Shown here: positions 42,908 through 52,090 of the stretch, in pieces | Layout: every line of letters starts with the position of its first letter | Numbering within the stretch: the stretch's first letter is position 1 | Assembly: GCA_965116595.1 (NCBI GenBank) | Contig: OZ220708.1 | Location: 2,232,001 to 2,296,000, forward strand | From: G963663315 sp963668255 | Lineage (GTDB): Bacteria; Pseudomonadota; Gammaproteobacteria; Arenicellales; Poriferihabitantaceae | Length of the DNA stretch: 64,000 bases | Direction of reading: 5' to 3' | Translations under genes and position numbers: made by a program | The notes under the pieces: model-generated | What the model saw: the letters and a program-made list of their open reading frames with translations, nothing else | Database searches by the model: none | Told to the model about the DNA's origin: nothing

Positions 42908-44017
42908 TTACTGTTTATGACCGGTTTGCAGCTTGTTTTCGAGATATAGTGAATACCTTGCCATTGAAAAACAGGAAATGAAAAAGAAAATAGCTACAAA
43001 CAGATAGACCTCATAGGCCAGGCCGGTCCATTTGGTATCGGCAAGGGATGCGCGTCCAACTCCCAACGGGTCCAGTAGTCCTATGATCAGGACCAGTGTT
43101 GTGTCCTTGTATAATCCAATGAAAGTATTCACGATTCCCGGAATGGAAATTTTAAGGGCCTGGGGCAGAACCACCAGCCGCATTGAAGCCCAGTACTTGA
43201 GACCCATAGCGTCAGCGGCTTCTAACTGACCCTTGGGTATCGCCTGCAAACCGCCACGGATGACTTCCGCCATATAGGCCGAAGCAAATAGGGTGACCAT
43301 GATCAATACCCGCAACAAAAGGTCGAATGATGTGCCGGGCGGCAGAAAGTAACTCAACATGGTTGAAGCTACGAACAACAAGGTGATCAAGGGAACACCG
43401 CGGATAAATTCTATAAATCCGACGCTGAACAATCTTATTATCGGCAGCCTCGATTGACGCCCCAGCGCCAGCGCGATCCCAATCGGCAGCGAGGCTGCAA
43501 TACCTGTTACTCCGATTACCAGGGTCAGCATGAAACCACCGAATTTGTCAGTGGGAACCGGGGTCAGTCCGGCTCCTCCGATCAAAAGCCAGCCAGCGAT
43601 GAAAGGAAATGCCATCGCAAAATACAAGCCGTATTTGCGATAAGGTAAATTGTCGAACAGAACAGCTACCGTCGCCACGATCAGCAGGACAAATGACAGA
43701 TTGACTCGCCAGCGTTCTTCAATGGGATAAAATCCATAGGCAAAAAGTCTCAGCCTTTCATTGATAAACGCCCAGCAGGCGCCACTTCCCCTGGCCTTGC
43801 ACTCGTCACGGTTATCACCGGTATAGGCTGCGTCGATGAACAACCAGTCGATTGCAGCGGGCAGACTCTTGTAAAGTAACCACACTATCAGAACGGTCAT
43901 CACGGTATTTGCAGGGGTGGAAAACAGGTTTCCTCTTATCCAGGCGGCTGGACCTATGATGCTTGACGGAGGAGGGAGGTTCGGGTGTTCCCCTGGTAGA
44001 TACGTTTTCTGATTCAT
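42908..44017 (-). CDS. aapM: General L-amino acid ABC transporter permease AapM
   Basis: A 369-residue permease with about eight hydrophobic segments. The motifs LPIGIALALGRQSRLPIIRLF, GVPLITLLFVAST and AEVIRGGLQAIPKGQLEAAD form the polar-amino-acid permease domain in the C-terminal half. The longer N-terminal half with two or three extra helices and a cysteine-bearing periplasmic loop is typical of AapM. It sits between aapQ and aapP. Confidence 0.92.
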   Translation of the reverse strand: MNQKTYLPGEHPNLPPPSSIIGPAAWIRGNLFSTPANTVMTVLIVWLLYKSLPAAIDWLFIDAAYTGDNRDECKARGSGACWAFINERLRLFAYGFYPIEERWRVNLSFVLLIVATVAVLFDNLPYRKYGLYFAMAFPFIAGWLLIGGAGLTPVPTDKFGGFMLTLVIGVTGIAASLPIGIALALGRQSRLPIIRLFSVGFIEFIRGVPLITLLFVASTMLSYFLPPGTSFDLLLRVLIMVTLFASAYMAEVIRGGLQAIPKGQLEAADAMGLKYWASMRLVVLPQALKISIPGIVNTFIGLYKDTTLVLIIGLLDPLGVGRASLADTKWTGLAYEVYLFVAIFFFISCFSMARYSLYLENKLQTGHKQ

Positions 44018-44037
44018 TGTCCGCTTCCGCTGTCAGT

Positions 44038-45225
44038 CTATCGCTCAACCAGCTTGATTCGTTTGTTATACCAGTTCATGGCCGCAGAAATTAACAGCGA
44101 CATGGTCAGATACAGTAACAGTACAATAGTCATGCACTCCATTTCCCGACCGGTCTGATTCAGGGAAATCCCCCCAATCGTAGCGACAATATCCATATAC
44201 CCGATAGCAATCGCAAGAGAGGAGTTTTTCGTCAGATTCAGGTACTGGCTGGTAAGGGGTGGAACAATTACCCTGAGCGCCTGGGGAATAACGACCAGAT
44301 TCAGGGTGCGTCCGCGATTTATACCGAGCGCATAGGAGGCTTCAGTCTGACCCCAACTGACCGCGGTGATACCAGCCCGCACGATCTCGCCGATGAAAGA
44401 AGCCGTATAAAACGACAGCGCCAGCCAAAGTGCGATGAACTCCGGTCGGAGGACCATCCCGCCTTTGAAATTAAAACCCTGCAATTCCGGGGTATCCCAG
44501 GTGATCGGGTTGCCCAGTAAAAAATACATCACAAGCGGCAGACCGACTATCGCTCCCAGGTTTATCCAGAACACCGGATAATGGTTTCCGGTCTGGTCCT
44601 GTACTTTTTTGGCATACCGGGTAAACCACAGACTGAAAAGAATACCCGCTACAATCAGTCCGCCGACAACCCAGAACAACGGTTCGAATACTGGTTTGGG
44701 GGTATAAAAGCCGCGGTTGGTCAGAAACGCGGTATCGCTCACAGTGATGGCCTGCTTCGGAACCGGCAAAGTATGAACAATGATGCCGTGAACCAGTAAA
44801 ATGTGAAGCAGCAAAGGTACGTTCCTGACGTACTCGATATAGACATAGGCCAGCTTGTTGGTCAGCCAGTTCCTTGAAAGTCGCATTACGCCAAGGGCAA
44901 AGCCCAAAATGGTAGCAAGCACTAATCCACAAACAGCGACCAGCAGGGTATTGATGATGCCCACAGACATCGCACGTAGGTGCGATGATCTTGAAGAATA
45001 TTCGATAAAGTGCTGATTAATATCGTAATTTGAAGGCTGAGTCAAAAAATCGAAACTGTACCCCTTGCCAATCGCCTCCAGGTTGATTGCAGCGTTTCGT
45101 ATCAGATAGGCAAAGAAGCCGAAGATCAGAAAGATTGCAATAATCTGTACAATGACTGCGCGGGATTCCTTGTCATTCCACAGACGTGAAATAGAATTTC
45201 GACGTGACAAAGCGACTTCACTCAT
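44038..45225 (-). CDS. aapQ: General L-amino acid ABC transporter permease AapQ
   Basis: A 395-residue permease. The N-terminal part has AINLEAIGKGYSFDFL and AVCGLVLATILGFALGVMRL. The conserved permease loop is split by a long insert of about 130 residues with extra helices (including YPVFWINLGAIVGLPL), the usual AapQ/YhdX architecture. The EAA-type loop is VRAGITAVSWGQTEASYALG. It pairs with AapM. The gene follows aapJ across an intercistronic terminator-like hairpin. Confidence 0.92.
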   Translation of the reverse strand: MSEVALSRRNSISRLWNDKESRAVIVQIIAIFLIFGFFAYLIRNAAINLEAIGKGYSFDFLTQPSNYDINQHFIEYSSRSSHLRAMSVGIINTLLVAVCGLVLATILGFALGVMRLSRNWLTNKLAYVYIEYVRNVPLLLHILLVHGIIVHTLPVPKQAITVSDTAFLTNRGFYTPKPVFEPLFWVVGGLIVAGILFSLWFTRYAKKVQDQTGNHYPVFWINLGAIVGLPLVMYFLLGNPITWDTPELQGFNFKGGMVLRPEFIALWLALSFYTASFIGEIVRAGITAVSWGQTEASYALGINRGRTLNLVVIPQALRVIVPPLTSQYLNLTKNSSLAIAIGYMDIVATIGGISLNQTGREMECMTIVLLLYLTMSLLISAAMNWYNKRIKLVER

Positions 45226-45240
45226 TGCTCTTCCGGCAAG

Positions 45241-45266
45241 AAAAAGGGCGCTTCCAGCGCCCTTTT
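45241..45266 (-). terminator. Intercistronic terminator/attenuator between aapJ and aapQ
   Basis: On the minus strand GGGCGC and GCGCCC form a stem around a five-base TGGAA loop, flanked by AAAA and TTTTT. It lies 34 bases after the aapJ stop and before aapQ, and probably reduces read-through so the binding protein outnumbers the permease. Confidence 0.85.
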
Positions 45267-45299
45267 CTCTGTTTCATTTACAGTAGACCGATGGTTCGA

Positions 45300-46319
45300 T
45301 TAACGGATTGGCGCTGCATACAGGATGCCACCATCCCTCCAGGAAGCATTCAGGCCGCGTTCAAGAGCAAGGGGGGTATCAGGGCCGATATTATTGTTAA
45401 ATAATTCAGCGTAGTTACCGCCGGCCTGAATGGCTCGAACTGCCCATTGTGCATCCAGTCCCAGCATCTCGCCCATGTTGCTTTCGGTACCAAGCAGACG
45501 GTTGATGCTTGGATTGTCGCCCGCTTCCATTGCCATTTCGCCAGCATTGGCCTGGGTGATACCCAGTTCTTCGGCAATGATGATTGCATTAACGACCCAT
45601 TTGCCGATATCAGCCCATTCGTCATCACCATGGCGAACCGCTCCGCCCAATGGTTCTTTTGAGATGATTTCGGGAAGAATCATGTGCGCCGAGGGGTCTT
45701 CCAGCGCCGCGCGGGTGGAAGCCAGGCCGGATGCGTCCGTGGTGTACAGGTCGCAACGATTGGCGGAATAGTTCGAAATGCCTTCTTCATTGGTTTCGAT
45801 GGCTACCGGTTCATAGCTGATGCCATTGACACGCATGAAGTCAGCCAGATTCAATTCTGTGGTTGTACCGGTCTGGATACATACAGAAGCGCCGTCCAGT
45901 TGCGTTGCAGAGGTAATCCCCGCGTCCTTTCTGATCATAAAGCCCTGTCCATCGTAATAGTTGATTGGCAGGAAGGTCAGTTTGAGGTCCGCATCCCGGC
46001 TCAGAGTTTCGGTCGTGTTACGGAAGAGAATGTCGCCATCTCCTGAGTTCAACAGGGTAAAACGGGTTTTACCGGTTGAAGGAATAAATTTGACTTTCTC
46101 ACCATCGCCCAGGACAGCGGCGGCAACAGCACGACAGAAGCCGACATCAAAGCCTTCCCAACGACCATTTTCGTCAGGAGCGGCAAATCCTGCCAGGCCT
46201 GTTGTAACAACGCAATTCAGTTCTCCCCGGGCCTGTACGTCTTCCAGCGTGCCTGCCTGGGCAGTCATTGTAATCAGCGATGACGCAGCAACAAGTGCCA
46301 CAGATTTAATTAGTTTCAT
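45300..46319 (-). CDS. aapJ: General L-amino acid ABC transporter substrate-binding protein AapJ
   Basis: A 339-residue periplasmic protein with a signal peptide (to TAQA, about residue 22). It contains GELNCVVTTGLAGFAAPDENGRWEGFDVGFCRAVAAAVLG-type sequence (conserved opening of AapJ, with two Cys that may form a disulfide) and a solute-binding family 3 fold. It binds many L-amino acids. An AGGAGAA ribosome site precedes the ATG. It is the first gene of aapJQMP. Confidence 0.93.
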   Translation of the reverse strand: MKLIKSVALVAASSLITMTAQAGTLEDVQARGELNCVVTTGLAGFAAPDENGRWEGFDVGFCRAVAAAVLGDGEKVKFIPSTGKTRFTLLNSGDGDILFRNTTETLSRDADLKLTFLPINYYDGQGFMIRKDAGITSATQLDGASVCIQTGTTTELNLADFMRVNGISYEPVAIETNEEGISNYSANRCDLYTTDASGLASTRAALEDPSAHMILPEIISKEPLGGAVRHGDDEWADIGKWVVNAIIIAEELGITQANAGEMAMEAGDNPSINRLLGTESNMGEMLGLDAQWAVRAIQAGGNYAELFNNNIGPDTPLALERGLNASWRDGGILYAAPIR

Positions 46320-46441
46320 TTTATTTCTCCTGAAAAGTCAGTAGTTAATGATGTTTATCTTAAGTTGATTACAGGACCAATTCCCTGGAAACTGCGTACA
46401 GATTTCGTCCGGGAATGGTCGTATGCAAGCGACATTTCGAT

Positions 46442-47476
46442 TCATTGTACCCTGATTTTATCACGATTTGACAGGGAATCAGCAAAATCCGCCTGCAAAT
46501 CTGCATGATAGGACGATCTTACCATGGGGCCGGAGGCCACATTGGCAAAGCCAATCGACTCCCCGATTTCCCGGAACTCTTCGAATTCTTTGGGATGCCA
46601 GTACCGCCGTACCGGAAGATGGTGGATGCTCGGCTGAAGATATTGCCCGAGAGTCAGCATGTCAACCCGGTGATTCACCAGGTCCTCCATGACTTCGATA
46701 ATCTCTGCTCTGGATTCACCCAGTCCCAGCATCAGACCGGATTTGGTTGGCAGCCCCGACTGGTCGCGCTTTACTCGTTTCAGAAGATCGAGAGAATATT
46801 GATAATCGGAGCCTGGACGGACTTCCCGGTATAGTCGAGGGACCGTTTCCAGGTTATGGTTGAAAACATCGCTCGGCGCTGTGGCCAGAATTTCAACTGC
46901 TTTCTCCATTCTACCTCTGAAATCAGGTGTCAGGATTTCAATTTTTGTTTGTGGGCTGTACGCTCTAACCGCCTTGATACAATTGACAAAATGACTGGCG
47001 CCGCCATCACGCAGATCATCACGGTCGACAGAGGTGATAACGACATATTTCAATTTCATCGCTGCAATGGTTTGCGCAAGATTTTCCGGTTCTGACTGGT
47101 CAAGCGGATTCGGACGTCCATGGCCGACGTCACAAAACGGGCATCGACGGGTACAGATGTCGCCCATGATCATGAAGGTGGCGGTGCCGTTGCCAAAGCA
47201 TTCCCCCAGATTGGGGCAGGCTGCCTCTTCGCAAACGGTATGCAATCCTTTCGACCTCAGTACTTTCTTCAGTGCAGCCACTTCCCGGGTGCCGGTAAAA
47301 CCTGCCCGGATCCATCGGGGCTTCGGTAGAAGTTCCTCCCTGGGCACAGGTTTGAACTTTACAGGGATACGCGCCATCTTGTCTGCACCCCGCAGCTTTT
47401 CCCCCTGTATAATTTTTTTCGGGCCGTTGAGTGTAGTGGCAGGTGGGTATCTGTCCATGGTTCTTCGATTATTCAT
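46442..47476 (-). CDS. lipA: Lipoyl synthase
   Basis: A 344-residue radical-SAM enzyme. The auxiliary [4Fe-4S] cysteines are Cys82, 87 and 93 in CEEAACPNLGEC, the SAM-cluster cysteines are 108, 112 and 115 in CTRRCPFC, and the C-terminal RSSYHAD serine ligand is present. It inserts two sulfurs into octanoyl groups on GcvH and 2-oxoacid dehydrogenase E2 proteins. It overlaps the end of gcvP by eight bases, so it is coupled to the glycine cleavage genes whose H protein it lipoylates. ATG at 47458 is an alternative start. No lipB is visible. Confidence 0.96.
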   Translation of the reverse strand: MNNRRTMDRYPPATTLNGPKKIIQGEKLRGADKMARIPVKFKPVPREELLPKPRWIRAGFTGTREVAALKKVLRSKGLHTVCEEAACPNLGECFGNGTATFMIMGDICTRRCPFCDVGHGRPNPLDQSEPENLAQTIAAMKLKYVVITSVDRDDLRDGGASHFVNCIKAVRAYSPQTKIEILTPDFRGRMEKAVEILATAPSDVFNHNLETVPRLYREVRPGSDYQYSLDLLKRVKRDQSGLPTKSGLMLGLGESRAEIIEVMEDLVNHRVDMLTLGQYLQPSIHHLPVRRYWHPKEFEEFREIGESIGFANVASGPMVRSSYHADLQADFADSLSNRDKIRVQ

Positions 47477-50327
47477 AATCGCTTAAAGGAGGGCAGGTGC
47501 AAACCAGATTCTTATCACCATAAACATTGTTCACGCGCCCTGTGGGTGGCCAGAATTTATTGATTCGTGTCTCCTCAGTGGGAAAGAATGCGTGTTGCCG
47601 GGAATAGGGGTAGTCCCAGTTATCGCTTACCAGCAGATGGTACGCATGCGGAGCATTGGTTAACAGGTTGTTTCCCCTCAGAGCCGGGTTATTTTCTATT
47701 TCCCGGATTTCCTCGCGAATCTGGATTAACGCATTGCAAAATCGATCAATTTCTTCCAGGGACTCGCTCTCCGTGGGTTCTATCATGAATGAATCAGGTA
47801 CCGGCCAGGACATGGTAGGCGCATGGAATCCATAATCTATCAAACGCTTTGCGACATCTTCTACAGTAATACCGCTACACGCTTTGACCGGCGCCAGATC
47901 AATCACGCATTCGTGAGCGACCCTGCCATTTGCCCCTTTGTAAACAACCGGGAAATGGGGGTCCAGGCGATGGGCAATATAGTTGGCATTCAGGATTGCT
48001 ACCTGGGTGGAGCGTTTAAGACCCTGTTTCCCCAGTAATCTCATATAGGCCCATGAGATAGGCAATATCAGCGGCGAACCCCAGGGAGCCGCTGAAACGG
48101 TTCCCAACGAACTGGACCCTCCACGATTGCAACTCACTACCGGATGATCAGGTAAATAGGGTTGCAGGTGTTTTTTGACGCCGATCGGGCCCATGCCGGG
48201 CCCGCCACCGCCGTGTGGTATCGCAAAGGTCTTGTGAAGATTCAAATGCATCACGTCTGCGCCGATTTCCGCAGGGCGGCAGATACCCACCATCGCATTC
48301 ATGTTAGCGCCATCCATGTATACCTGACCCCCATTGGAGTGGACGATCCTGCAAATTTCCCGAATGGATTCTTCAAATACACCATGGGTCGAAGGATAAG
48401 TCACCATCGTTGCGGCCAGAACTTCCCTGTGCTCTTCCGCCTTGTTCCTGAAATCTTCTATATCGATGTTGCCCTGGTCGTCACATTTGACCACTACAAC
48501 CTTCATTCCAGCCATGATGGCGCTGGCTGGGTTGGTGCCATGAGCTGAAGAGGGAATCAGGCAGATCCTTCTTTGTGTGTCACCGTGTGAGCGATGCCAG
48601 GCGCGAATACACAAAAGTCCGCTGAATTCTCCCTGGGAACCCGCGTTGGGCTGAAAGGAAAACCCATCAAATCCGGTGAGCTGGCACAGCATCGAATCAA
48701 GGCGATTGATAATTCGATGGTAGCCCTTGGTGTGTTTGGCCGGTGCGAAGGGGTGGATATGCGCGAAAAGCGGGTTCGATATGGGTTCCATTTCACTGGC
48801 GGCATTGAGTTTCATCGTACACGACCCCAAAGGGATCATGGCCCGCGCCAATGTGATGTCCTTGCTTGCCGTTCTTCTCAGGTAGCGCATGAATTCTGTT
48901 TCCGAGCGGTAGCGATGAAATATCGGGTGGGTCAAAAAGTCACTGGTCCTTTGCAGCGATGACGGGATGGATTGATCCAGATCGATATTGAACAGATTGC
49001 TCCTGACCCGTCCCGGGGTGACCCCTTCAAAGACTTCCAGCAATCCAGACACTTTTTCCCGGGAAACGGTTTCGTCCAGGCTGATGCCGATATGGTCATC
49101 ATCAATCAAGCGAAGGTTGTAGCGTTCCTGTTCCGCCTTGTCCAGAATCTTTTTGGCCTGACCCTGTGTCCGGACCATGATGGTGTCGAAGAAATGTTGA
49201 TGGACAATGTCAAAGCCCAGTCCGGTGAGGGCATGAGATAGCGCCCGAGTCAGTCTATTGATGCTTTTGGCCATTCGGGTCAGGCCTTCGGGACCATGAT
49301 ACATCGCATAAACAGTGGCCATTACGGCCAACAGAACCTGCGAGGTACAAATATTGCTGGTGGCTTTATCCCGCCGGATATGCTGCTCCCGGGTTTGCAG
49401 CGCCATCCGATATGCAAGATTGCCGTCTGCATCAACGGTTGAACCGATCAGGCGGCCAGGCAACAGGCGTTTATATTTTTCATGGGTGGCCATGTAAGCG
49501 GCATGCGGGCCGCCAAATCCCATTGGGACTCCGAAGCGCTGGGTGCTGCCTATGACTATGTCCGCCCCCATTTCGCCGGGTGGTTTCAATAATGTCAAAG
49601 AAAGAAGGTCAGCGGCCATAACCACTACCGCGTTTCGGGACTTCAATTGATTGATCGCATTTGTGTAGTCCCGGATTTCTCCTGATGCGTCAGGATATTG
49701 GAGCAGTCCTGCAAAAAACTCACCTTTCTCGATATCAACCAGGTAATCCCCCACCACGACCTCGATTCCCAGCGGTTCGGCGCGGGTTTGAACCACTGCA
49801 ATGGTCTGAGGAAAACAATCCTTGTCGACAAAAAATCTGTTCGATTTATTCCTGGATACCCTGAGTCCAACCATCATGGCTTCCGCTGCGGCTGTGGCCT
49901 CATCCAGCAAGGAAGCATTGGCAAGTTCCATCGCGGTGAGATCCACGATCATCTGCTGAAAAGTAATCAGAATTTCGAGGCGGGCCTGACTGACTTCAGG
50001 CTGATAGGGAGTGTATGCTGTGTACCAGTCCGGGTTCTCCATGACATTACGGCGAATCACAGGGGGTGTGACGGTTCCGTAATATCCCAATCCAATCATC
50101 GAAACAGCGGATGTATTGCCTGAAGCAATTTGCCGACTCAATTTATTCAGGCGGTTTTCACTGAGGGCAGAGGGCAGGGTAAATTCTTTTTGACTGCGAA
50201 TGGATTCAGGAATGGTCTGCTCTATCAGGTCATCCAGAGATTTTAGCCCGAGGACTTCCAGCATCCGGGCAATATGATCAGGATGGGGGCCGATATGACG
50301 GGTGGTAAAATCATCTATTCCAGACAT
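47469..50327 (-). CDS. gcvP: Glycine dehydrogenase (decarboxylating), full-length P protein
   Basis: A 952-residue single-chain GcvP, as in E. coli (957), not the split GcvPA/GcvPB form. It starts TRHIGPHPDHIARML. The PLP lysine is in HLNLHKTFAIPHGGGGPGMG, and C-terminal motifs include LIDYGFHAPTMSWPV and EPTESESLEEIDRF. It decarboxylates glycine and transfers the aminomethyl group to lipoyl-GcvH. It lies downstream of gcvT and gcvH on the same strand and upstream of lipA. Confidence 0.97.
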   Translation of the reverse strand: MSGIDDFTTRHIGPHPDHIARMLEVLGLKSLDDLIEQTIPESIRSQKEFTLPSALSENRLNKLSRQIASGNTSAVSMIGLGYYGTVTPPVIRRNVMENPDWYTAYTPYQPEVSQARLEILITFQQMIVDLTAMELANASLLDEATAAAEAMMVGLRVSRNKSNRFFVDKDCFPQTIAVVQTRAEPLGIEVVVGDYLVDIEKGEFFAGLLQYPDASGEIRDYTNAINQLKSRNAVVVMAADLLSLTLLKPPGEMGADIVIGSTQRFGVPMGFGGPHAAYMATHEKYKRLLPGRLIGSTVDADGNLAYRMALQTREQHIRRDKATSNICTSQVLLAVMATVYAMYHGPEGLTRMAKSINRLTRALSHALTGLGFDIVHQHFFDTIMVRTQGQAKKILDKAEQERYNLRLIDDDHIGISLDETVSREKVSGLLEVFEGVTPGRVRSNLFNIDLDQSIPSSLQRTSDFLTHPIFHRYRSETEFMRYLRRTASKDITLARAMIPLGSCTMKLNAASEMEPISNPLFAHIHPFAPAKHTKGYHRIINRLDSMLCQLTGFDGFSFQPNAGSQGEFSGLLCIRAWHRSHGDTQRRICLIPSSAHGTNPASAIMAGMKVVVVKCDDQGNIDIEDFRNKAEEHREVLAATMVTYPSTHGVFEESIREICRIVHSNGGQVYMDGANMNAMVGICRPAEIGADVMHLNLHKTFAIPHGGGGPGMGPIGVKKHLQPYLPDHPVVSCNRGGSSSLGTVSAAPWGSPLILPISWAYMRLLGKQGLKRSTQVAILNANYIAHRLDPHFPVVYKGANGRVAHECVIDLAPVKACSGITVEDVAKRLIDYGFHAPTMSWPVPDSFMIEPTESESLEEIDRFCNALIQIREEIREIENNPALRGNNLLTNAPHAYHLLVSDNWDYPYSRQHAFFPTEETRINKFWPPTGRVNNVYGDKNLVCTCPPLSDYE

Positions 50328-50391
50328 GGATTTCTACCGGGTTTCTGTTGCATGACGGGACATGGAAATTTTGCCTGGGCCAGACAGTCTC

Positions 50392-50766
50392 TTACTGGAG
50401 AGATTCTACAAGAGATTGATAAGCAGTCATATCCATCAATCCATCCAGTTCTGATGGATCATTCGGCTTCATCTTATATATCCAGCCTTCTCCCTCGGGT
50501 TCTTCATTGATTTTTTCCGGGAGTTCCGTCAGAGTGTCATTGACTTCGACGACCACCCCGCCAACAGGAGATTTGATCTCTCCCGCCGCCTTGACCGACT
50601 CTATGACTGCCGCTTCCTCTCCCTGTTCTATTTCGCGATCGATGTCAGGGAGTTCTATGTACACTACTTCCCCCAATTGTTGCTGGGCAAAATCGGTGAT
50701 TCCTACTACGACCAGGTCATTTTCCTGACGTATCCATTCGTGATCATCGGTAAATTTAATCGTCAT
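50392..50766 (-). CDS. gcvH: Glycine cleavage system H protein
   Basis: Start is the ATG ending at 50766 (MTIKFTDDHEW), giving 124 residues as expected; the upstream frame is not family-like. The lipoyl lysine is Lys59 in IESVKAAGEI. The C-terminal segment GEGWIYKMKP is typical. It shuttles the aminomethyl group between GcvP, GcvT and Lpd. It is flanked by gcvT (58 bases upstream) and gcvP (64 bases downstream). Confidence 0.97.
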   Translation of the reverse strand: MTIKFTDDHEWIRQENDLVVVGITDFAQQQLGEVVYIELPDIDREIEQGEEAAVIESVKAAGEIKSPVGGVVVEVNDTLTELPEKINEEPEGEGWIYKMKPNDPSELDGLMDMTAYQSLVESLQ

Positions 50767-50824
50767 TTCAGACCTCTCTTTGCCAGTGAATGTGATTTTG
50801 TATAGTACACGCAAATTGCCCAGG

Positions 50825-51982
50825 CTATGGTATCCGGTAGGTGTTCTTTTTGACAAACGGTAACCGGGTTACGAGTACAGGCAGGTGTTTGCCCCTGACC
50901 ACTGCATGGAGTCCGGGTCGTTCGGCGCTGTGTCCAGTGTCAGCATCCACCGGGTCAGCATACTCCAGGTTGACGTAACCCAGGCAAACCGGTTTCCACA
51001 TACTGGGACTGAACCCACCGCTGGTTACTATTCCGACCGTGTTGCCGTCACCGTCTTCGATCACTGCATCCTTCCTGATCGGCATCCTGCCGACAGGTTG
51101 CAGTCCAACCAGCAGTCTGGAAACCTGCCTGGGAATCTGCGGTAAAATGATATGATCGCCCGGAAATCCCCCGGTACGCTCCCCCTTTGCTCTCCTGGCT
51201 TTTGAAACAGCCCATGACAGACCCGCTTCCACCGGTGTAGTGTCCTGCGTAATTTCATGGCCATACAGTGGTAGCCCGGCTTCCATTCGCAATGAGTCCC
51301 GGGCGCCCAGTCCGGCCCACGCCACATTCGGGTTGGACAAAAGCAATTCGGCAACAGTGATTGCATGTTCATCTTTCATGCTGATTTCGAATCCATCTTC
51401 GCCGGTATAGCCGGAGCGGGAAAACAGGCATGGAATCCCATCCAGAACAATTTCACGAACTGACATGAATCCCATCCCGGACAGATCATGTCCCAATTGA
51501 TTCATCACGTCTGAAGATTTTGGTCCCTGCAGCGCCAGCAAACTCCGGTCATGATCAATTTCCACGCTGAGCGCTTTTCCAAGTTTGTCTTTTAAATAAC
51601 TTAAATCACTGGTCTTGCACGATGCGTTCACCACTAGAATGAATTCTGTCTGTGTAATTCGGGCAATCATCAAATCGTCGACAATGCCGCCATTTTCATT
51701 TAACAGCAGCCCGTACCTCTGTTTGCCGACGGCAAGGGAAACGATATCCGCCGGTATCAGCGATTCGAGATGGATTGCGGCATCGACCCCGGAAACATAA
51801 ATCTGTCCCATGTGGGACACATCAAAAAGACTGGCTTCCTGTCGGGTATGAAGGTGCTCACGGATGATCCCCGGTGGATACCTTACCGGCATGTCATAAC
51901 CGGCAAAAAGGCTCATTTCCGCACCCGCTTCAAGGTGCAACCCGTATAGCCGGGTTCTTTTCAACTGAGCGGATTCATTCAC
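50825..51982 (-). CDS. gcvT: Glycine cleavage system T protein (aminomethyltransferase)
   Basis: About 385 residues from GTG at 51982, which has GGATGG just upstream; an in-frame TTG at 52027 would add 15 residues. It has LFAGYDMPVRYPPGIIREHL, SLFDVSHMGQI, the NENGGIVDDLMI loop carrying the folate-interacting Asp, and SRSGYTGEDGFEI. It transfers the methylene group from GcvH to tetrahydrofolate and releases ammonia. The DmdA-like paralogue lies directly upstream, 109 bases before this start, so the two folate enzymes may share a transcript. Confidence 0.94.
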   Translation of the reverse strand: MNESAQLKRTRLYGLHLEAGAEMSLFAGYDMPVRYPPGIIREHLHTRQEASLFDVSHMGQIYVSGVDAAIHLESLIPADIVSLAVGKQRYGLLLNENGGIVDDLMIARITQTEFILVVNASCKTSDLSYLKDKLGKALSVEIDHDRSLLALQGPKSSDVMNQLGHDLSGMGFMSVREIVLDGIPCLFSRSGYTGEDGFEISMKDEHAITVAELLLSNPNVAWAGLGARDSLRMEAGLPLYGHEITQDTTPVEAGLSWAVSKARRAKGERTGGFPGDHIILPQIPRQVSRLLVGLQPVGRMPIRKDAVIEDGDGNTVGIVTSGGFSPSMWKPVCLGYVNLEYADPVDADTGHSAERPGLHAVVRGKHLPVLVTRLPFVKKNTYRIP

Positions 51983-52090
51983 AGTCCCATCCAGGTTATC
52001 AGGCAATCTAAGGTTGGCGAAAATCAAGTTCGGAACATAACATAAAGGCAGGCGAAATTCAGTTCAGACCCGCCCCGGTTCGTTTGCCGG

